Below are positions 52,348 to 61,247 of a DNA stretch of 64,000 bases, piece by piece; positions within the stretch are counted from its first letter, which is position 1; every line of letters starts with the position of its first letter. The notes under the pieces were generated by a model. The model was not told the origin of the DNA and ran no database searches. It was given only the letters and a program-made list of their open reading frames with translations. A program made the position numbers and the translations under genes. The stretch is from the NCBI RefSeq assembly GCF_017571525.1, contig NZ_JAGETY010000006.1:265323-329322 (forward strand), given 5' to 3'. Origin of the DNA: Hymenobacter sp. BT559 (lineage in GTDB: Bacteria; Bacteroidota; Bacteroidia; Cytophagales; Hymenobacteraceae).

Positions 52348-54087
52348 GCCTCCCGGCGCCCGCTTTACCTCGCCCTGCTAGGCCTCTTCCTGTTTCTACT
52401 GCCGGTGCTGCTGCTGGGCCGCCACGGCTACGTGCTCATTCACGACAACCTGGACACCGAAATCCCGCTGGTGTACCTGCTCACCAAGCTGCAGTTGGCT
52501 TTTGCCTACGGCCGCGACGTGGGGGTGCCCGAGGTAATGAACGGCATTCCGCGCAATGCCCTGCGGCCCGGCCTGAGCGCGACGGTGCTCGTCTTCAGTA
52601 TTTTCCGTAATAACCCCCTAGCGGCCTACCTCATGCACCAGGTGCTGGTGCGGGTGCTGGGCCTGCTGGCTATGTACTGGCTGCTGCGCCGCTACGGCCT
52701 AAGCCAGCCGGGGCAGCGCGGGCTAGCGGCGGCCGTGGCGCTGGCCTGGGCCACGCTGCCGCTCTACAGCATCTATGGCCTCACGGTGCTGGGGCAGCCA
52801 GCGCTGCTGCGCGCCGCGCTGGACCTGCGCCAGGGGCGCAACCCCTGGCTGGCGTGGGCGGTGTGCGCGGCGTTTCCGTTGTGGTCGATTTTCGTGTACG
52901 TGGGGCCGTTTATTGCCGTGGTGTGGGGCGGCCTGCTGCTGCTCGACCTGGCCCGGCGCGGGCGCGCGGCCTTGCCCGCCACGGTGCGCGGCGCGGTGGG
53001 GCTAGCCCTGTTGCTGGCCATGTACATAGTGGTAGAATGGCCGCTGTTTTACTCGCTGCTGGTGGCCAAGCAGTTTGTCTCGCACCGCGAAGAGTTTGAC
53101 TTTGTGCGGCTGCTGCCGCACGGGGTAGGGGTGGGGCTGAAGGAGGCGCTGCGCTACTTTTTGCTGGGGCAATACCACGCCAGCCCGTTTTTCCGGGGCG
53201 TGGTGCTGCTGGCGCTGGGCCTGGTGCTGGCCCGGCTAGCCCCGGCGCGGCGGCTGGTGCTGGGCCGCCGGGTGGGCTGGGTGCTACTGGCGCTGGCGGG
53301 GGCGTCGCTGTTTTGCGGCTTTGCGCCGCAGCTTGCCATGCTCTACCAAAAACAGCTGCCGCTGCTGCACGCCTTCACCCTCACGCGGTTTCATTTTCTG
53401 ATGTCGCTGACCTGGTTCGGGCTTTTCGCGCTGGCCCTGCGCGAGCTGCCCGCTACGCCGGCTGGCCGGCGGCTCGCCTATGGGCTAGTGGCTTTGCAAT
53501 GTGTAGTTGCGCTGCCGCTTAATGCTGAGTACGTCAACAACCTGCGCATACTAGCGGGCGTGCCGAAGGCCGACGCCCCTAGCTACACTTCCTTTGTGGC
53601 GCCCAAGCTGTTTAGCCAGGTTAAAACCTTCCTCTTGCGTCAAACAGGGCAGCCGCCCGCTGCCTACCGCGTGGTGAGCCTGGGGCTGCCGCCGGCCGTG
53701 GCGCAGCTCAACGATTTTTATACCCTCGACAGCAACCAGAACAGCTACCCGCTGCCCTACAAGCACAGCTTCCGGCCGCTCGTGGCCGGCGAGCTGGCCA
53801 AAAGCCCGGCCCTGGCCACCTACTACGATGCCTGGGGCAACCGCTGCTACCTGATGAGTGCCGAGCTCGGGCGCAACTACCTGATAGGCAAGCAGCCTCC
53901 GCGCACGGTGCAGCACCTGGACTTTGATGCGGCGGCCTTTCGGGCGCTGGGTGGACGCTACCTGCTCTCGGCCGTGCGCCTGGCTCACCCCGAGGAAAGC
54001 GGCTTGCGGCTGCTCGGGGTGTTTACCGATTCGGAGGCCTACTGGCGGCTGCATCTGTACGAAGCTCCGGCCGCTAAGGCCGGCTAG
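52324..54087 (+). CDS. large polytopic membrane protein, DUF6044/YkoS-like
   Basis: The protein has 587 residues. The first eight (MTNDFSPP) are encoded by the right arm of the inverted repeat at 52189-52347, so the true original start may be lost or later. About ten transmembrane helices follow (for example LALLGLFLFLLPVLLLG, LLAMYWLL, VVLLALGLVLARL). A hydrophilic HDNLDTEIPLVYLL segment sits in the first loop, and the last third is soluble with an FYTLDSNQNSYPLPYKHSFRP segment. This resembles YkoS (DUF6044) and other GT-C-like or O-antigen-type membrane proteins. Not confirmed. The gene ends 7 bp before a convergent small gene. Confidence 0.72.
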   Translation: MTNDFSPPASRRPLYLALLGLFLFLLPVLLLGRHGYVLIHDNLDTEIPLVYLLTKLQLAFAYGRDVGVPEVMNGIPRNALRPGLSATVLVFSIFRNNPLAAYLMHQVLVRVLGLLAMYWLLRRYGLSQPGQRGLAAAVALAWATLPLYSIYGLTVLGQPALLRAALDLRQGRNPWLAWAVCAAFPLWSIFVYVGPFIAVVWGGLLLLDLARRGRAALPATVRGAVGLALLLAMYIVVEWPLFYSLLVAKQFVSHREEFDFVRLLPHGVGVGLKEALRYFLLGQYHASPFFRGVVLLALGLVLARLAPARRLVLGRRVGWVLLALAGASLFCGFAPQLAMLYQKQLPLLHAFTLTRFHFLMSLTWFGLFALALRELPATPAGRRLAYGLVALQCVVALPLNAEYVNNLRILAGVPKADAPSYTSFVAPKLFSQVKTFLLRQTGQPPAAYRVVSLGLPPAVAQLNDFYTLDSNQNSYPLPYKHSFRPLVAGELAKSPALATYYDAWGNRCYLMSAELGRNYLIGKQPPRTVQHLDFDAAAFRALGGRYLLSAVRLAHPEESGLRLLGVFTDSEAYWRLHLYEAPAAKAG

Positions 54088-54093
54088 GCTATC

Positions 54094-54537
54094 CTAGCGG
54101 CCGGCACCCTGGGTATCCTGCTGCTGGCATTCGCGCAGCCAGGTGGCAGCATCTTCGGGGGTTGTAAATACCTGCACCTCAAAGTAATTGCCGAAAGGGT
54201 CGCGCGCCAGCACCGCGCCCAGGTCGGCCTCGGTGTGGGGCTGGGCCACGTGGGCCACATGGCGCAGCCCTAGCCGGGCCGCCTGCGGTGCCCAAACCTG
54301 CTGGAGCCAGGCTACCGAGTCGAACCACGGCCCCTTAATCTGGCTGTTGTCATTGAGCAGGCAGGGTGCCAGGCCTTCTTGCAGCACGCCGAGCGCGGCC
54401 AGGGCCCCTTGCTCGGCGTCAGCAGGCGACACAAAGCCTTGCCAGGTGGTGCGCAGCCAGTGCTCGGCCGATACATATTCAGTGGTGCAGTAGGCTTGTC
54501 CGTTGGGGTGGCATACTATGCCGGGTAAAGGTTGCAT
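54094..54537 (-). CDS. small conserved protein of unknown function (STAS-like)
   Basis: The protein has 147 residues. It has an N-terminal aromatic-rich strand set (QAYCTTEYVSAEHWLRTTW), a helix SPADAEQGALAALGVL, and a central LLNDNSQIKGPWFDSVAWLQQVWAP helix. The C-terminal part is LRHVAHVAQPHTEADLGAVLARDPFGNYFEVQVF. The alternation of strands and helices and the SVAWLQQVW segment are like small STAS-type or SpoIIAA-like proteins found in many Hymenobacter genomes, where they have no known function. It is convergent with the large membrane protein. Start ATG at 54537. Confidence 0.5.
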   Translation of the reverse strand: MQPLPGIVCHPNGQAYCTTEYVSAEHWLRTTWQGFVSPADAEQGALAALGVLQEGLAPCLLNDNSQIKGPWFDSVAWLQQVWAPQAARLGLRHVAHVAQPHTEADLGAVLARDPFGNYFEVQVFTTPEDAATWLRECQQQDTQGAGR

Positions 54538-54674
54538 CAGGTAAGGGCTGGGCTACGTCAACAGGTGACAAAAGACGGAAAGGTGTGCTGAAAAGGACGA
54601 AAAAGCACGTTGAGCGGTTACAGCTCAGCTTAGGCCCACAGAAAGCTGTCATGCCAAAACCGACGTCGTTGGCG

Positions 54675-54682
54675 TAGATTTG
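54675..54682 (+). promoter_or_regulatory. candidate -7 promoter box of ftsK
   Basis: TAGATTTG fits TAnnTTTG and lies 20 bp before the ftsK ATG. No clear -33 partner. Confidence 0.42.
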
Positions 54683-54702
54683 AACTTTCCGTTTGCCCCC
54701 GC

Positions 54703-57645
54703 ATGGCTACTAATAATTACCGCAACCCGCCGAGTGGCCCGGGCGCCACCAACCGCCCGGTGCCCCCGGCCGACCAGGGCCCGTCCCGTCCGGCTAGGGG
54801 CAATACTCCGCGCTCAGCCCCCGGCGCGGCCCCGGCCCCCGGCCCGGCCAAGGCAGCCGCCCCGGCCGGCCGCAGCGCACGTGCGCAAGCGGCAGCTCCG
54901 GCCCGGGCGGCCGAGCCGCGTGGCCCTCGGCGCCCCGTGCCCGGCCTCGGCCAGCTCACGGCGCTGCTGCGCGACCGTCGCTTTCACTTGCTCATCGGCT
55001 TCGGGCTGCTGCTCGGCTCGCTCTACCTCACCATTGCCTTCACCTCGTTTTTGCTGAGCGGCCGCGCCGACCAGAGTGTGGTGGCCGCCCTCGGCACCGT
55101 GCCCGTGAAGGAGGCCGGCCAGGAGTCGGGCAACTGGCTAGGCCTGCTCGGCGCCTGGCTGGCCGAAAAATTCATTTACCGCGGCTTCGGGCTCGCGTCT
55201 TACGCGCTTATTCCGATAGTCTTCTTCCTGGGCTATAAGATTGTGTTTCGCCGGGCCCGGGGCTCGGTGAGCTATGTGCTGGCGCTGGGGCTGTTTACCA
55301 TGCTCTGGGTCAGCGCTCTGCTGGGCTATGTGGTAGTGCAGCTGGCGCAGCCCGGCGCCGACCCCGCCCAGGCCGGCGCGGCCCAGGCCCATCGTTTCGA
55401 TTGGCTCAGTGGTGGCGCTGGCTACGAGCTGGCTTTGTGGCTCGACTCGCTCATTGGCTGGGGCACGGTGCTGCTGCTGGCGTTTGGGCTGATAATGTTT
55501 GTGATATTCTTCTTCAATATCACGACGTTAAATCTTAATCTGGGCGGCAAAGACGACGAGGAAGAGGCCGAAGCAGAGGTGGTTGCCGCGCCTGCCCCCG
55601 TGGCCAACCGCCCCACCAAAACGCCCGCGCCTCGCGTCTCTGAGCCCGAAATCGAGCTCCTGCCTGCCCGCGAGCCGGAGTTTGAGCCGGCTCCGCGCCC
55701 TGGCCCCCTTAAGGCGCCGGTGCTTGCCAGCACCAGTTTTGAGGTAGTCACGGCACCCGCTGATGAGCCTGAAAGCAGCCCGAATGTCGGCCTGGACCTC
55801 AATGGTGCAGCTGCCACGGCGCTGGCAGTAGCGCCTGCAGTGCCCCTAGCCGCGGTGCCGACGGCCGGCCCGGCTTTCTCGTTTGAGCTGCCCGAGTCAG
55901 AGCCCGAAGTAATGCCCGCCGCGCCCGTGACGGCGAGCGTGCCTACGCCGCTCTCACTAGCCGACCTGGCCGAAGGCCCATTGCCCACGGCCACTAGCCC
56001 GGGGCCCACCTTACCCAGCCAAAAGCTGGAGATAACGGTGCCCAGCCGCGATGACCTTGACCCCAACGCGGGGGCCGACATCGCAGCCGTGGCCGACGAG
56101 GATGAGAACGCCGACGTCATGCCCGACGTCAACTACGACCCCACGCTCGACCTCTCGCGCTACCAATTCCCCACCCTGGAGCTGCTCAACGACTACGGCG
56201 TAGCGAAAGCCCAGGTAACCAAGGAGGAGCTGGAAGCCAACAAGGACCGCATCGTCGAAACGCTAGGGCACTACGGCATCACCATTGCCAGCATCAAGGC
56301 TACCATCGGGCCCACGGTCACGCTCTACGAGATTGTGCCCGAAGCTGGGGTGCGCATCTCCAAAATAAAGAGTCTCGAAGATGATATTGCCCTGAGCCTG
56401 GCGGCGTTAGGTATTCGTATTATCGCGCCCATTCCGGGCAAGGGCACCATCGGCATCGAGGTACCCAATACCAAGAAGGAGATGGTAAGCATCCGCTCGG
56501 TGCTAGGCAGCGAGAAGTTTGCCCGCTCCGAGATGGACCTGCCGGTGGCCTTTGGGCGCACCATCACGAACGAAGTATTTGTGGCCGACCTGGCCAAAAT
56601 GCCCCACTTGCTGATGGCCGGCGCCACCGGCCAGGGTAAGTCGGTGGGCCTGAACGTGATACTGGCCTCGCTGCTCTACAAGCGCCACCCCGCCCAGCTC
56701 AAGTTCGTGCTCGTCGACCCTAAGAAGGTGGAACTCAGTATCTTCAACAAGATTGAGCGCCACTTCCTAGCCAAGCTGCCTGACACGGAAGAGGCCATTA
56801 TCACCGACACCAAGAAGGTGGTGAACACGCTCAACTCCTTGTGCATGGAGATGGACCGGCGCTACGACCTGCTGAAGGAAGCCGGCTGCCGCAACCTCAA
56901 GGAGTACAACGCCAAGTTTATTGAGCGGCGCCTGAACCCCAAGAAAGGCCACCGCTTCCTGCCCTTTATCGTGCTGGTAATCGACGAGTTGGCCGACCTC
57001 ATGATGACGGCGGGCAAGGAAGTCGAAACGCCCATTGCCCGCCTCGCCCAGCTGGCCCGTGCCATCGGCATTCACCTCATCGTGGCTACGCAGCGGCCTA
57101 GCGTGAACGTGATTACGGGTATCATTAAGGCGAACTTCCCGTGCCGGATTTCCTTTAAAGTGACGAGCAAAATTGACTCGCGTACCATCCTGGATACGGG
57201 CGGGGCTGACCAGCTCATTGGGCAGGGCGACATGCTGTTCTCGGCCGGTTCCGACCTCATCCGGGTGCAGTGCGCCTTCATTGACACGCCCGAGGTTGAC
57301 CGCGTGTGCGACTACATCGGTGAGCAGCAGGGCTATCCCGATGCCTACCTGCTGCCCGAGGTGGCGGGCGCCGATGGCGACTCAGACTCCGACGCCAGCG
57401 ACCTCGACCTGGCCGAGCGCGACTCGATGTTTGAAGAAGCGGCCCGCTGCATTGTGCTGCACCAGCAGGGCTCAACTTCGCTCATTCAGCGCAAGCTCAA
57501 GCTCGGCTACAACCGCTCGGGCCGCATTGTAGACCAGCTGGAGCGCGCCGGTATCGTGGGTCCTTTCCAGGGCTCGAAGCAGCGCGATGTGCTCATCCCC
57601 GACGAGTACCAGCTGGAGCAGCTGCTAGCCACGCTACCGAAATAA
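54703..57645 (+). CDS. ftsK: DNA translocase FtsK
   Basis: The protein has 980 residues. After a Pro/Ala/Arg-rich N-terminal 75 residues there are four transmembrane helices (about 90-280). A long low-complexity linker rich in Pro, Ala, Glu and Val spans about 285-480. The motor follows with Walker A GATGQGKSVGLN (about 641-650), Walker B region FIVLVIDELADLMMTAG, and ATQRPSVNVITGIIK. The C-terminal gamma domain (STSLIQRKLKLGYNRSGRIVDQLE) reads KOPS-type sites. It segregates the chromosome at the septum and activates Xer recombination. The linker makes it longer than many homologues. A terminator lies at 57770-57797. Confidence 0.96.
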   Translation: MATNNYRNPPSGPGATNRPVPPADQGPSRPARGNTPRSAPGAAPAPGPAKAAAPAGRSARAQAAAPARAAEPRGPRRPVPGLGQLTALLRDRRFHLLIGFGLLLGSLYLTIAFTSFLLSGRADQSVVAALGTVPVKEAGQESGNWLGLLGAWLAEKFIYRGFGLASYALIPIVFFLGYKIVFRRARGSVSYVLALGLFTMLWVSALLGYVVVQLAQPGADPAQAGAAQAHRFDWLSGGAGYELALWLDSLIGWGTVLLLAFGLIMFVIFFFNITTLNLNLGGKDDEEEAEAEVVAAPAPVANRPTKTPAPRVSEPEIELLPAREPEFEPAPRPGPLKAPVLASTSFEVVTAPADEPESSPNVGLDLNGAAATALAVAPAVPLAAVPTAGPAFSFELPESEPEVMPAAPVTASVPTPLSLADLAEGPLPTATSPGPTLPSQKLEITVPSRDDLDPNAGADIAAVADEDENADVMPDVNYDPTLDLSRYQFPTLELLNDYGVAKAQVTKEELEANKDRIVETLGHYGITIASIKATIGPTVTLYEIVPEAGVRISKIKSLEDDIALSLAALGIRIIAPIPGKGTIGIEVPNTKKEMVSIRSVLGSEKFARSEMDLPVAFGRTITNEVFVADLAKMPHLLMAGATGQGKSVGLNVILASLLYKRHPAQLKFVLVDPKKVELSIFNKIERHFLAKLPDTEEAIITDTKKVVNTLNSLCMEMDRRYDLLKEAGCRNLKEYNAKFIERRLNPKKGHRFLPFIVLVIDELADLMMTAGKEVETPIARLAQLARAIGIHLIVATQRPSVNVITGIIKANFPCRISFKVTSKIDSRTILDTGGADQLIGQGDMLFSAGSDLIRVQCAFIDTPEVDRVCDYIGEQQGYPDAYLLPEVAGADGDSDSDASDLDLAERDSMFEEAARCIVLHQQGSTSLIQRKLKLGYNRSGRIVDQLERAGIVGPFQGSKQRDVLIPDEYQLEQLLATLPK

Positions 57646-57648
57646 AAG

Positions 57649-57737
57649 CTGGCTGCCATTGTGAGCAGAGCGAAGCAAACGCTTCCGAACAACTCGTTCT
57701 GGGGCTATTGCTTCGCTCTGCTCGCAATGGCAGCCAG
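57649..57737. repeat. GTCATTGCGAG-type inverted-repeat element, copy 2
   Basis: Arms of 30 bp (57649-57678 and 57708-57737) with two mismatches and a central 29 bp. It starts 3 bp after the ftsK stop codon. The core is CCATTGTGAGCAGAGCGAAG on the left. Confidence 0.85.
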
Positions 57738-57769
57738 CCGTTTGGCCCCGCTTTTGCGTATGCATACTC

Positions 57770-57797
57770 ACCCGGCCCCAACTCGGCCGGGTTTTTT
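57770..57797 (+). terminator. intrinsic terminator between ftsK and lolA
   Basis: 8-bp stem ACCCGGCC / GGCCGGGT, 7-base loop, T6. It ends only 6 bp before the lolA ATG. Confidence 0.8.
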
Positions 57798-57803
57798 CTA
57801 CCC

Positions 57804-58448
57804 ATGACCAAGCAATTCTCCCTGTTGGCACTGGCCGCTAGCCTGGCTCTGCCGGCCGCCGCGCAGCAAGACCCTAAAGCTGGCAAAATTCTCGACGCTG
57901 TCAGCGCCAAGTACACGGCCCTCAAGTCGTTTCAGGCCAGCTTTACCCAAACCCTGGAAAACCCCGCTGCCAAGCTCAAGCAAAACCTGAGCGGCGACGT
58001 GACCGTGAGCGGGCAGAAATACCACCTTGCCACGAACGGCCAGGAAATCATCAACGATGGCAAAACGACCTGGACCTACCTCAAAAATGAGAACGAGGTA
58101 AACATCACCGAGTCGGACCCCACCAACCAGGATATGTCGCCGGCCCAAATGTACACGATGTATAAGAAGGGCTATAAATACACCTACGTGAAGTCGCTGA
58201 AGGACGCCGGCGTGACTAGTGACCTCATTGAGCTGTCGCCGGAAGACCGCAAGAATGATGTATTTAAGGTGCAGATTATTGTGGGCACGGCCGACCACGC
58301 CATTCACAGCGTGAAGACGTTTAAGAAGAATGGCACGCGCACTACGTTCACCCTCAAAAACTTCAAGCCGAATGTTCCGGTATCGGCTACTTCGTTTGCC
58401 TTTGACAAAAACGCCCACAAAGGCGTGAAGGTGGTAGACCTACGCTAG
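57804..58448 (+). CDS. lolA: LolA-like outer-membrane lipoprotein carrier
   Basis: The protein has 214 residues from the ATG at 57804; the open frame from 57708 is inside a repeat. A signal peptide ends at about residue 20 (LPAAAQQD). The LolA fold is visible: AKYTALKSFQASFTQTLENPAAK opening, LSGDVTVSGQKYHLATNGQEIINDGKT, WTYLKNENEVNI and YKKGYKYTYVK. It carries lipoproteins across the periplasm in Bacteroidota. A terminator lies 6 bp upstream, so its own promoter must overlap the leader or terminator region. An inverted repeat follows 23 bp after the stop. Confidence 0.88.
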   Translation: MTKQFSLLALAASLALPAAAQQDPKAGKILDAVSAKYTALKSFQASFTQTLENPAAKLKQNLSGDVTVSGQKYHLATNGQEIINDGKTTWTYLKNENEVNITESDPTNQDMSPAQMYTMYKKGYKYTYVKSLKDAGVTSDLIELSPEDRKNDVFKVQIIVGTADHAIHSVKTFKKNGTRTTFTLKNFKPNVPVSATSFAFDKNAHKGVKVVDLR

Positions 58449-58471
58449 CCCTCCTGGTTAGCCCAGCCTGG

Positions 58472-58570
58472 AAAAACCGTCTGTCATTGCGAGCTTGCGA
58501 AGCAATCGCCCCTGAACGAGTTGTTCGGAGGCGATTGTTTCGCTCTGCTCGCAATGACAGACGGTTTTTT
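58472..58570. repeat. GTCATTGCGAG inverted-repeat element, copy 3
   Basis: Arms of about 39 bp (58472-58510 and 58530-58570) sharing the GTCATTGCGAGC core and flanked by AAAAACCGTCT / AGACGGTTTTTT. It lies between lolA and the DUF2851 gene and can act as a terminator. Confidence 0.88.
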
Positions 58571-58582
58571 GTTTAGTCCGCT

Positions 58583-59899
58583 ATGCGCGAAGATTTCCTC
58601 CATTACGTCTGGCAGCATCAATATTTCGATAAAGTAGACCTACGCACCACGGCCGGTGAGGAAATCCAGGTGCTACGCCCCGGCCAACGCAACGCTGATG
58701 CCGGCCCCGATTTCCTAAACGCCCGCCTGCGTCTGGGCGAGGTGGAATGGAACGGCGCCGTGGAGATTCACCTGCGCGCCTCTGATTGGCACCGGCACAA
58801 CCACCAGGTAGATGCCAAGTACGACCAAGTAATCCTGCACGTGGTGCTCACCGCCGATGCCGACGTGCGCCGCACCAATGGCAGCCTGATACCGACCCTG
58901 GCGCTAGCCCCGCGCCTGGCCCCCGACCTGCTGGCCCGCTACGAGGCCTTGGTGGCTTCGCCCCCCGCCGCCCCCTTGCCCTGCGCCCCGCTGCTAGGGC
59001 AGGTGCCGCAGCTGGTGCGCACGATGATGACCGAGCGGGCGCTGTTAGAGCGCGTTGAGCACAAGGCCGATATTATGGCCGAGCTGCACGCGCACCTGGG
59101 CCACGATTGGGAAGCCACGGCCTACCACGCGCTCATGGCCGCCTTTGGCTTTCAGAAGAACAGTGAGCCGCTGGCCCGGCTGGCCAAGGCCGTGCCGCTG
59201 CCGGTGCTGCGCCGCCACCGCCACGACGCGCGCCAGCTCGAAGCGCTACTCTTCGGCCAGGCTGGCTTTCTCGTTGAAAACGAAGAAACGGCGGGTGATG
59301 CCTATCTGGCCGACCGCCGCCAGGAGCACGAGTTTTTGCGCCATAAATACGGGCTAGCTGAGGCTGCGCTGGCCGCCCATGAGTGGAACTACCTGCGCCT
59401 GCGCCCTGCCAATTTTCCGGCCGTGCGGCTAGGGCAGTTGGTGGGGCTGCTGCACCGCCGCCCGGCCCTGTTCGATGCCTTGCTCACGGCGCAGAGCGTG
59501 GCGGCACTCAGCGAGTTTTTTGGCGGTGCGCCGGCGCCCGACTATTGGCGGCAGCACTTTCGACCCGGCCGGCCAGGCAAGGTGCCGGGCCTGGGTAAGA
59601 GTAGTATTGAGCTGCTCATTATCAACGTAGTGGTGCCGCTGCGGGTGGCCTATGCCCGCCACGTGGGCCAGCCGGCGCTGGTAGAGAGCAGCATAGCGCT
59701 ACTAACCGAGCTACCCGCCGAGCACAACCAGTTTACCGACCTTTACGAGGAGCTGGGCTTCGAGCACCGCACAGCGGCCGACTCGCAGGGCCTGCTAGCC
59801 CTGCACAAAGGCTACTGCCAGCCGCGCCGCTGCCTGCGCTGCGCCATTGGCGCGCGGCTGGTGGGCGGCAGCGAAACCCGTATGCGCATCACGCGATGA
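58583..59899 (+). CDS. DUF2851 family protein
   Basis: The protein has 438 residues. The N-terminal region MREDFLHYVWQHQYFDKVDL, RPGQRNADAGPDFLNARL and GAVEIHLRASDWHRHNHQVD matches DUF2851, a family restricted largely to Bacteroidota. The His/Asp-rich motif with DWHRHNHQVDAKYDQVILHVV suggests a metal or nuclease-like site, but no activity is published to my knowledge. The C-terminal end has a CRRCxxCAIG-type Cys set (CQPRRCLRCAIG). It overlaps the next gene by 4 bp (ATGA). Confidence 0.85.
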   Translation: MREDFLHYVWQHQYFDKVDLRTTAGEEIQVLRPGQRNADAGPDFLNARLRLGEVEWNGAVEIHLRASDWHRHNHQVDAKYDQVILHVVLTADADVRRTNGSLIPTLALAPRLAPDLLARYEALVASPPAAPLPCAPLLGQVPQLVRTMMTERALLERVEHKADIMAELHAHLGHDWEATAYHALMAAFGFQKNSEPLARLAKAVPLPVLRRHRHDARQLEALLFGQAGFLVENEETAGDAYLADRRQEHEFLRHKYGLAEAALAAHEWNYLRLRPANFPAVRLGQLVGLLHRRPALFDALLTAQSVAALSEFFGGAPAPDYWRQHFRPGRPGKVPGLGKSSIELLIINVVVPLRVAYARHVGQPALVESSIALLTELPAEHNQFTDLYEELGFEHRTAADSQGLLALHKGYCQPRRCLRCAIGARLVGGSETRMRITR

Positions 59900-61212
59900 G
59901 ACTAGCGGTAAGTCTTCTGTTGAATGTGCTGCTGGCCGGGGCGTTGGGTTACTGGCTGCGGGGCCAGTGGCAGCGCGCCAGCCCCAGCCTGCGACGCTGG
60001 CTGCTGCCGGCGCTAGGGTGGCGGCTGCTGCTCACGGCCATCAGTAGCCTGCGGCCCAGCCCCGATGCGCAGCTAATGGGAAAATTCAGCCGGCTACTAA
60101 CCGCTGATTTTTGGGCGCAGCCTACCGCGGCGCCCGCGCTTTGGCAAGGCAATCAGTTCCAGGCTGCCGGCGAGTCAGTAACCTTCTACGCTTGGTCAAA
60201 TACGTTGTATTTCATCAAGCTGCTGGCCCTGACTAATATTGTTACAAATAGTAAATTGTGGCTTAATGCGCTGTACCTAAGTGTACTATGCTTTATAGCC
60301 TGTTGGTCGTTGGTTCGAGCGCTGGCCCAGGCATTCCCGCTAGCCTCGGTTGCAGCCGCAAGAGTAGCGTTTCTGGCTTGGCCTACCGTAATATGGTGGA
60401 CGGCCGGTCTCACCAAGGAAACGCTGTTACTAGGGGCAGGAGCGGGCCTAGTATCCTTAGCCTTGCCAGCTATTTATGGCGCGCATAGTAGCCAGCCAGT
60501 ACGGCTTAGTAAGGGTCTGGCGCGCCTGGTAGTAGGCATAGTGCTGGCGTGGGTCATGTTCCGTATGCGCTATTTCTTTGCCTTGCCGCTGTTGGGAGGG
60601 CTACTGGCGTTGGCGCTAGTGCGCCTGGCCACGCGGCGCGGGTGGCTAAGGGCGGGCTGGTGGCCCCAGATAGGCGGCCTGCTAGTGGCGCTGACCTTGC
60701 TGGCTGGCCCAGCTATTATTGGCGGTAATAAGCTGGTGCGCATCAAGTTTCTGGTCGATGAAATAGACCGCAATTATCATCACGGTCTGCTCACTTCATC
60801 GGGCCGGCCGCACCTCGAATACACCGATTGGCAGCCCACGCCGCTAGGGCTGCTGCGGCACGCCCCGCTGGCCGCCGAGCAGGTGCTGGTGCGGCCCTGG
60901 CTAGGTGAGTCGAGGCAACTGTTTTATATAGGAGCTGGTTTGGAAAATGCTTTGATAATCATTCTGTTACTGTTGTCAGTGGCGGCAATTGTTCGCCGCC
61001 GTCCAGGCCGGCTGCCGGTGGCCCTGGTGGTTGTGCTCATCGTCTACTGCCTGCTGCTAGCTGCCTTTATTGGGCTGAGTACCCCCAACCTGGGCACCTT
61101 AAGTCGTTACCGCGCCGCGTTCTTACCGTGGCTAATCCTGCTGCTATTGCAAAACGACTATGCTCGTAGCTTGTTGAAAAGGCTGGGTCAGTGGGGCCGA
61201 GTGGCTTCGTAG
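59896..61212 (+). CDS. polytopic membrane protein, possible glycan-related
   Basis: The protein has 438 residues and its ATG overlaps the preceding stop by 4 bp. It has about ten predicted helices (SVLCFIACWSLVRALA, WVMFRMRYFFALPLLGGLLALAL, IILLLLSVAAIV). A loop motif WPTVIWWTAGLTKETLLL contains a W-x-x-G-x-x-K-E pattern, seen in bacterial polytopic glycosyltransferase-like and O-antigen-type proteins. No signature of a named family is clear. The operon partner downstream is a NeuD-like acyltransferase, which supports a surface-glycan role by inference. Confidence 0.6.
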   Translation: MRLAVSLLLNVLLAGALGYWLRGQWQRASPSLRRWLLPALGWRLLLTAISSLRPSPDAQLMGKFSRLLTADFWAQPTAAPALWQGNQFQAAGESVTFYAWSNTLYFIKLLALTNIVTNSKLWLNALYLSVLCFIACWSLVRALAQAFPLASVAAARVAFLAWPTVIWWTAGLTKETLLLGAGAGLVSLALPAIYGAHSSQPVRLSKGLARLVVGIVLAWVMFRMRYFFALPLLGGLLALALVRLATRRGWLRAGWWPQIGGLLVALTLLAGPAIIGGNKLVRIKFLVDEIDRNYHHGLLTSSGRPHLEYTDWQPTPLGLLRHAPLAAEQVLVRPWLGESRQLFYIGAGLENALIIILLLLSVAAIVRRRPGRLPVALVVVLIVYCLLLAAFIGLSTPNLGTLSRYRAAFLPWLILLLLQNDYARSLLKRLGQWGRVAS

Positions 61213-61232
61213 CCCTTCTCTGGCGTCAGTCG

Positions 61233-61240
61233 TACCTTTG
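61233..61240 (+). promoter_or_regulatory. candidate -7 promoter box, near-leaderless NeuD-like gene
   Basis: TACCTTTG fits TAnnTTTG and ends 7 bp before the ATG at 61248. Confidence 0.42.
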
Positions 61241-61247
61241 TCAACTT

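Noticed and set aside
57708..57803. N-terminal extension of lolA
   Set aside because: It lies inside the inverted repeat and terminator, whereas the ATG at 57804 is followed by a clean signal peptide.
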